Source: JAAYEV01 sp964508195
Lineage (GTDB): Bacteria > Bacillota > Clostridia > Ch29
Direction of reading: 5' to 3'
DNA: 9,000 nt
Assembly: GCA_964508195.1 (NCBI GenBank)
Contig: CAZDSH010000062.1
Coordinates: forward strand, 1 to 9,000
Positions within the stretch are counted from its first letter, which is position 1. Each line of letters opens with the position of its first letter. Under the pieces are notes generated by a model. It made no database searches. It saw only the letters and a list, made by a program, of their open reading frames with translations, and had not been told where the DNA came from. A program made the position numbers and the translations under genes. Below are positions 6,085 to 9,000 of this stretch, in pieces.

Positions 6085-7671
6085 ATGATGACGGGGAACG
6101 ACACCTTGCCCTTCGGGACATTGGGAAACCTTTTTATGGATAGGGGAACGATATTGTTCGCTGGCACAGTGGTTTTGCTTATGATTTTATTTGTACTAAC
6201 GGTGTATTCAGATAGAAAAGCGATTAGAAAAATTAGAACAATCCTCAATGAGATCGAAAAAGGAAATATGCTAAAAACCCTTCCGGAGAATCTTAAGGGG
6301 GATTATGGCAAAGTATCCGGCGCCATGAACAGGATTTTGTTTGGGAATAAAAAACTTATGGGCAATATACTCACTTCCTCGGAGAAAACTAAAAACTATG
6401 TACAGGGCATACTTGCAAATGTGGAGGACACGAAACGCTCCGCTGAGGAAATAGCGGTTAACGTATCGGAAACCGCCGGGGGTATAGAAACTATATCGGG
6501 GGCCGCCGCGGACACGATGGACAGCGTAAGGGATATGGCCGATGCCTCCGGGCGGATTGAAGGTTTCGTACAAAAAACCCTGGAGGATGCCGTCAGTATG
6601 CAGAGGATCACCGGTGCCAGTATAGAAAGGCTCGGGGATTTAATACATAGTATCCGAATGACTTCTGATATAAATGATACCTTGGCCAGGGAAGTTACGA
6701 CCTTAGAGGGGTATGCAAAACAAATATCCGGCATAACTATAGAGGTATCGGATATAAGCGATCAGACGAGTCTGTTGGCGTTAAATGCCGCCATTGAAGC
6801 GGCCCGGGCGGGGGAGCAGGGAAGGGGTTTTGCGGTGGTAGCCGATGAAGTAAAAAAGCTCGCGGAGCAATCCGCAGCCTCCTCCGCAAAAATAAAAGGG
6901 CTTATAGAGACCATCTCCGAGCAGATAACCCTCGTTGCCGAAAGCATGAAGGAGCAAGCAACTAGGTCCAGGGAAGACGTTAAAAGGGCGGATATATCCC
7001 GGGGTGATTTTAATAAAGTTGACGATGTAATAGGGGCCATTGTTTTATCCTTTGAGAAGGTGCAAGGGCTTACGGAACGGCAGAAACAAAGGGCCGATGA
7101 AATTGGAACCCTTATGGAAGATATAGTGGCATCGGTCCAGCAATCCTCAGCGGGGGCGCAACAGGCCGCGGCGGGGGCGCAACAACAGTCCGCAGCAATG
7201 GAGCAAGTCTTTGACCTTATCAAAAACCTTGATGAAATGGCCAGGGATTTAAATAACAGTTTTATTGATTACAAAAAGGGGTTAAAACTGCGGGATGAAC
7301 ACAGGGAAAGAATCGCCGATGCACATAAAATAGTAGCCGAACTCATAGACAGCCCCATCTTCACAAAGGAGGATTTAGCCGGGATAAAGTCTGCTATGCT
7401 AAAGAGCGTAGCCCAGCGGGATTATTTAGAGCTACTCGCCTACGTGGATACCGAAGGCATAGCTAAAGTAACGACTATTGATGCATTAAAGGGCGAAAGC
7501 ATAGTCCATAGGGATTATTTTAAAGGGGCTATGGGGGGCAACACCTATCAATCAGAACCATACGTATCCAGCGCGACGGAGGATTTTTGTATAACCCTTG
7601 CAACGCCGATAAGGGACAGTTCAAAGGTTATTACAGGGGTGCTGGTGGCGGATATAAATATTTCGAAATAA
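6085..7671 (+). CDS. Methyl-accepting chemotaxis-type receptor with C-terminal Cache-like domain
   Basis: This 528-residue protein has one membrane helix (about 22-41) after a short N-terminus, then a HAMP-like linker, then a coiled-coil MCP signalling domain (about 120-395). The hairpin tip is unmistakable: SDISDQTSLLALNAAIEAAR (222-241), AGEQGRGFAVVADEVKKLAE (242-261). Such tips bind CheA and CheW. Residues about 405-528 resemble a Cache/PDC sensor: LLAYVDTEG (450-458), HRDYFKGAMGG (475-485), EPYVSSATEDFCITLATPIR (491-510) and ITGVLVADI (516-524). A Cache normally lies outside the cell before the membrane helix; here it would be cytosolic. I prefer the ATG at 6085 (or 6088) because AGGGGG lies 4-7 nt upstream. 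The in-frame ATG at 5986 has no Shine-Dalgarno and its extra residues match nothing in the family. No che genes are nearby, so a role outside chemotaxis is possible. Confidence 0.9.
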   Translation: MMTGNDTLPFGTLGNLFMDRGTILFAGTVVLLMILFVLTVYSDRKAIRKIRTILNEIEKGNMLKTLPENLKGDYGKVSGAMNRILFGNKKLMGNILTSSEKTKNYVQGILANVEDTKRSAEEIAVNVSETAGGIETISGAAADTMDSVRDMADASGRIEGFVQKTLEDAVSMQRITGASIERLGDLIHSIRMTSDINDTLAREVTTLEGYAKQISGITIEVSDISDQTSLLALNAAIEAARAGEQGRGFAVVADEVKKLAEQSAASSAKIKGLIETISEQITLVAESMKEQATRSREDVKRADISRGDFNKVDDVIGAIVLSFEKVQGLTERQKQRADEIGTLMEDIVASVQQSSAGAQQAAAGAQQQSAAMEQVFDLIKNLDEMARDLNNSFIDYKKGLKLRDEHRERIADAHKIVAELIDSPIFTKEDLAGIKSAMLKSVAQRDYLELLAYVDTEGIAKVTTIDALKGESIVHRDYFKGAMGGNTYQSEPYVSSATEDFCITLATPIRDSSKVITGVLVADINISK

Positions 7672-7706
7672 TATATATATAAAGTGTTAATAATATTACT
7701 TTACTT

Positions 7707-7836
7707 GTCATTTAAGAGGGCGAAGCCCGAAGAATCTTCTTGGAGGCAGACATAAGATCCTTCGCTACGCTCAGGATGACACGCTGGTGCTATGCTCACA
7801 GGATGACACGCTAGTACTACGCCCAGGATGATACGC
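7707..7836. repeat. Dispersed palindromic repeat with tandem degenerate units
   Basis: GTCAT...CGAAGAATCTTCTT (7707-7741) and AAGATCCTTCGCTACGCTCAGGATGAC-type sequence (7754-7780) form an imperfect inverted repeat. The right end is then repeated in degenerate form: CAGGATGACACGCT at 7772-7785, ACAGGATGACACGCT at 7798-7812 and CCAGGATGATACGCT at 7823-7837, at a period of about 26 nt. Sequences of the kind GTCATCCTGAGCGAAGCGAAGGATCT are widespread intergenic repeats in bacteria. It fills most of the 258-nt gap between the convergent receptor and rsmA genes. Confidence 0.7.
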
Positions 7837-7918
7837 TAGAAGATGTAAAGTCTTTATTACGTTATATATAGTAATGGGCTGGCACAATGGGCTATGGAAA
7901 CGAGTCGGCAGGGCGGAG

Positions 7919-7940
7919 AAAAGGGGTACCTATTCCCCCG
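7919..7940 (-). terminator. Possible weak terminator at the 3' end of rsmA
   Basis: On the minus strand GGGG (7938-7935) can pair with CCCC (7926-7923), followed by TTTT (7922-7919). The stem is short, its loop is 8 nt, and it overlaps the rsmA stop codon. An outer GGCGG/CCGCC pairing could compete with the T-run. I see no better terminator for rsmA. Confidence 0.3.
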
Positions 7941-8802
7941 CCTTATCGTATAAACAATCGGCAAGGGAACAGAATTCTTCTATAGAAAGGGTTTCACCCC
8001 TTCGGCGGATATCTATATTACATTTTCCAAGGGCATTTTCTATATCATGCCTATCAAAACTTTTGAGGCCGCTATCCAGGGCGTTTATTAAAGTTTTTCG
8101 TCTTTGGCCGAAGGCGGCCTTTACGAGGCGAAACAGTAATCCTTCGTCCTTTGTGTCGCATGCCCTATCATCAGCCCTATTTATATCCAGCCTTATAATC
8201 GCGGAAGTTACCCTCGGCGGCGGCATAAAAACCGTCGGAGGAACATCCGCTATAATATTAACCCGGCAGCGGTATTGCACCGCTACGCTTAAAGCGCCGT
8301 AGTCCTTAGTATCGGGGCCGGCGTTCATCCTTTGGGCGACCTCTTTTTGTACCATTACGACTATACTGTCTATGGGCAATGCCCCTTCGAGGAAACCCAT
8401 TATAACGGGCGAAGTAATATAATAGGGCAGGTTTGCCACTACTTTAAAAGTGCCGGCAAAATTATCTTTCCAAAGGGTATGTAAATCAATATTTAAAATA
8501 TCTGCACTAATCAGCTTTACGTTATTGAAGGATCTGAGGGTATACTCCAGAGCGGGCATTAGCCGCCTATCCAGTTCAACGGCCACTACGCGCCGTGCCG
8601 TCGATGCTAATGCACGGGTAAGGGTTCCGATCCCCGGCCCTACCTCTAATACCTGATCTTCGGAGCCTATCTGTGCCGCGGCTAATATCTTGGTCAATAT
8701 GTTTTTGTCTATAAGGAAATTTTGACCTAGGCCCTTGTTAGGCTTTATATTAAACTTTTCTAGTATTTCCCTAGTTTCGTTAAGGGTGAATCCTTTATTC
8801 AT
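7930..8802 (-). CDS. rsmA: 16S rRNA (adenine-N6,N6)-dimethyltransferase RsmA/KsgA
   Basis: RsmA uses SAM to dimethylate two adjacent adenines (A1518 and A1519, E. coli numbering) in the 3'-terminal hairpin of 16S rRNA during late 30S assembly. The 290 residues have the usual length and all key motifs: GLGQNFLID (24-32), VLEVGPGIGTLT (51-62, SAM motif I), VAVELD (73-78, motif II), ADIL (100-103), NLPYYITSP (124-132, the catalytic N-L-P-Y motif) and AAFGQRRKTLINAL (229-242) in the C-terminal domain. I chose the ATG at 8802: AAAGGGGA lies about 8 nt upstream and the product starts like the family. The frame stays open to the right edge, but that extension runs through two palindromic repeats and is not coding. 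In B. subtilis rsmA precedes yabG directly; here two opposite-strand genes lie between them. Confidence 0.97.
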   Translation of the reverse strand: MNKGFTLNETREILEKFNIKPNKGLGQNFLIDKNILTKILAAAQIGSEDQVLEVGPGIGTLTRALASTARRVVAVELDRRLMPALEYTLRSFNNVKLISADILNIDLHTLWKDNFAGTFKVVANLPYYITSPVIMGFLEGALPIDSIVVMVQKEVAQRMNAGPDTKDYGALSVAVQYRCRVNIIADVPPTVFMPPPRVTSAIIRLDINRADDRACDTKDEGLLFRLVKAAFGQRRKTLINALDSGLKSFDRHDIENALGKCNIDIRRRGETLSIEEFCSLADCLYDKAGE

Positions 8803-8874
8803 AAATATTTCCCCTTTGATCGATTTAGGCCCCAATACGTAGGTTGTTATTTTTGCTCCATGGGATGCGAAGCT

Positions 8875-8905
8875 ATGTGGCAAGGGGACGTTTTGTTTGC
8901 CACAT
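8875..8905 (-). repeat. Palindromic REP-like element, copy 3
   Basis: ATGTGGCAA (8875-8883) and TTGCCACAT (8897-8905) form a 9-bp inverted repeat around a loop beginning GGGGACG. The 29-nt core is the exact reverse complement of copy 1 (93-121), nearly 9 kb away. It lies about 70 nt upstream of the rsmA start, so it may fall in the rsmA leader or promoter region. Confidence 0.85.
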
Positions 8906-8913
8906 TCGTGGGT

Positions 8914-8945
8914 AATGTGGCAGGGGGACGTTTTGTTTGCCACAT
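8914..8945 (-). repeat. Palindromic REP-like element, copy 4
   Basis: TGTGGCA (8916-8922) pairs with TGCCACA (8938-8944). The 29-nt unit is the exact reverse complement of copy 2 (162-190). Only about 10 nt separate it from copy 3, against about 40 nt between copies 1 and 2. Confidence 0.85.
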
Positions 8946-8979
8946 AGGAAACTCGCCGAAGGTCCGCAGAAAACCCGTA

Positions 8980-9000
8980 GATTTGGCAGGACGCCAAATC
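8980..9000. repeat. Perfect hairpin at the right edge of the window
   Basis: GATTTGGC (8980-8987) and GCCAAATC (8993-9000) form a perfect 8-bp stem with a 5-nt loop, AGGAC. It may be the terminator of the next gene to the right or another member of the intergenic palindrome families; the flank that would decide is outside the window. Confidence 0.6.

Noticed and set aside
6762..7223. 153-codon open frame antisense to the receptor gene
   Set aside because: It is rich in Ala, Ser and Cys as the complement of MCP coiled-coil coding sequence, and lies opposite the highly conserved signalling tip.
8803..8997. N-terminal extension of RsmA to the right edge
   Set aside because: It runs through two non-coding palindromes; the ATG at 8802 has a Shine-Dalgarno and matches the family start.

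Overview
The window looks like chromosome from an anaerobic, endospore-forming member of the Bacillota (Clostridia in the broad sense). The reasons are the sporulation protease YabG, a SpoIID-domain protein, the Bacillota marker Veg, an Mg2+ M-box riboswitch, purine-rich Shine-Dalgarno sites and TTGACA/TATAAT-type promoters. I cannot name the genus from the sequence alone.

Layout. Positions 1-276 hold no gene: a plus-strand terminator for a gene off the left edge, then a cluster of small palindromic repeats. A minus-strand block follows, read right to left: yabG (4067-3174), a SpoIID/amidase fusion (3155-1713), veg (1561-1295, own strong promoter and terminator) and carbamate kinase arcC (1218-277). 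A divergent control region (4068-4518) carries a good SigK-type promoter for yabG and, on the plus strand, a promoter, a complete M-box riboswitch and a terminator ahead of mgtE (4519-5865). A methyl-accepting chemotaxis-type receptor follows on the plus strand (6085-7671) with its own promoter and a leader of about 150 nt. It converges on rsmA/ksgA (8802-7930, minus) across a stretch rich in dispersed repeats. The right edge (8803-9000) repeats the palindromic family seen at the left edge.

How the genes relate. rsmA, yabG and veg are near neighbours in Bacillus subtilis. Here they keep the same strand and order, but mgtE and the receptor gene lie between rsmA and yabG on the opposite strand, and a SpoIID/amidase gene lies between yabG and veg. 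YabG and the fusion look like one late mother-cell sporulation operon. mgtE is a self-contained Mg2+ homeostasis unit. The receptor has its sensor-like domain after, not before, the signalling domain. RsmA (ribosome maturation) and ArcC (carbamoyl phosphate/ATP metabolism) are housekeeping or metabolic genes.

No wholly new system is evident. The most unusual items are the SpoIID-amidase fusion without an export signal, the receptor with a C-terminal Cache-like domain, and the palindromic repeat family at both ends of the window.
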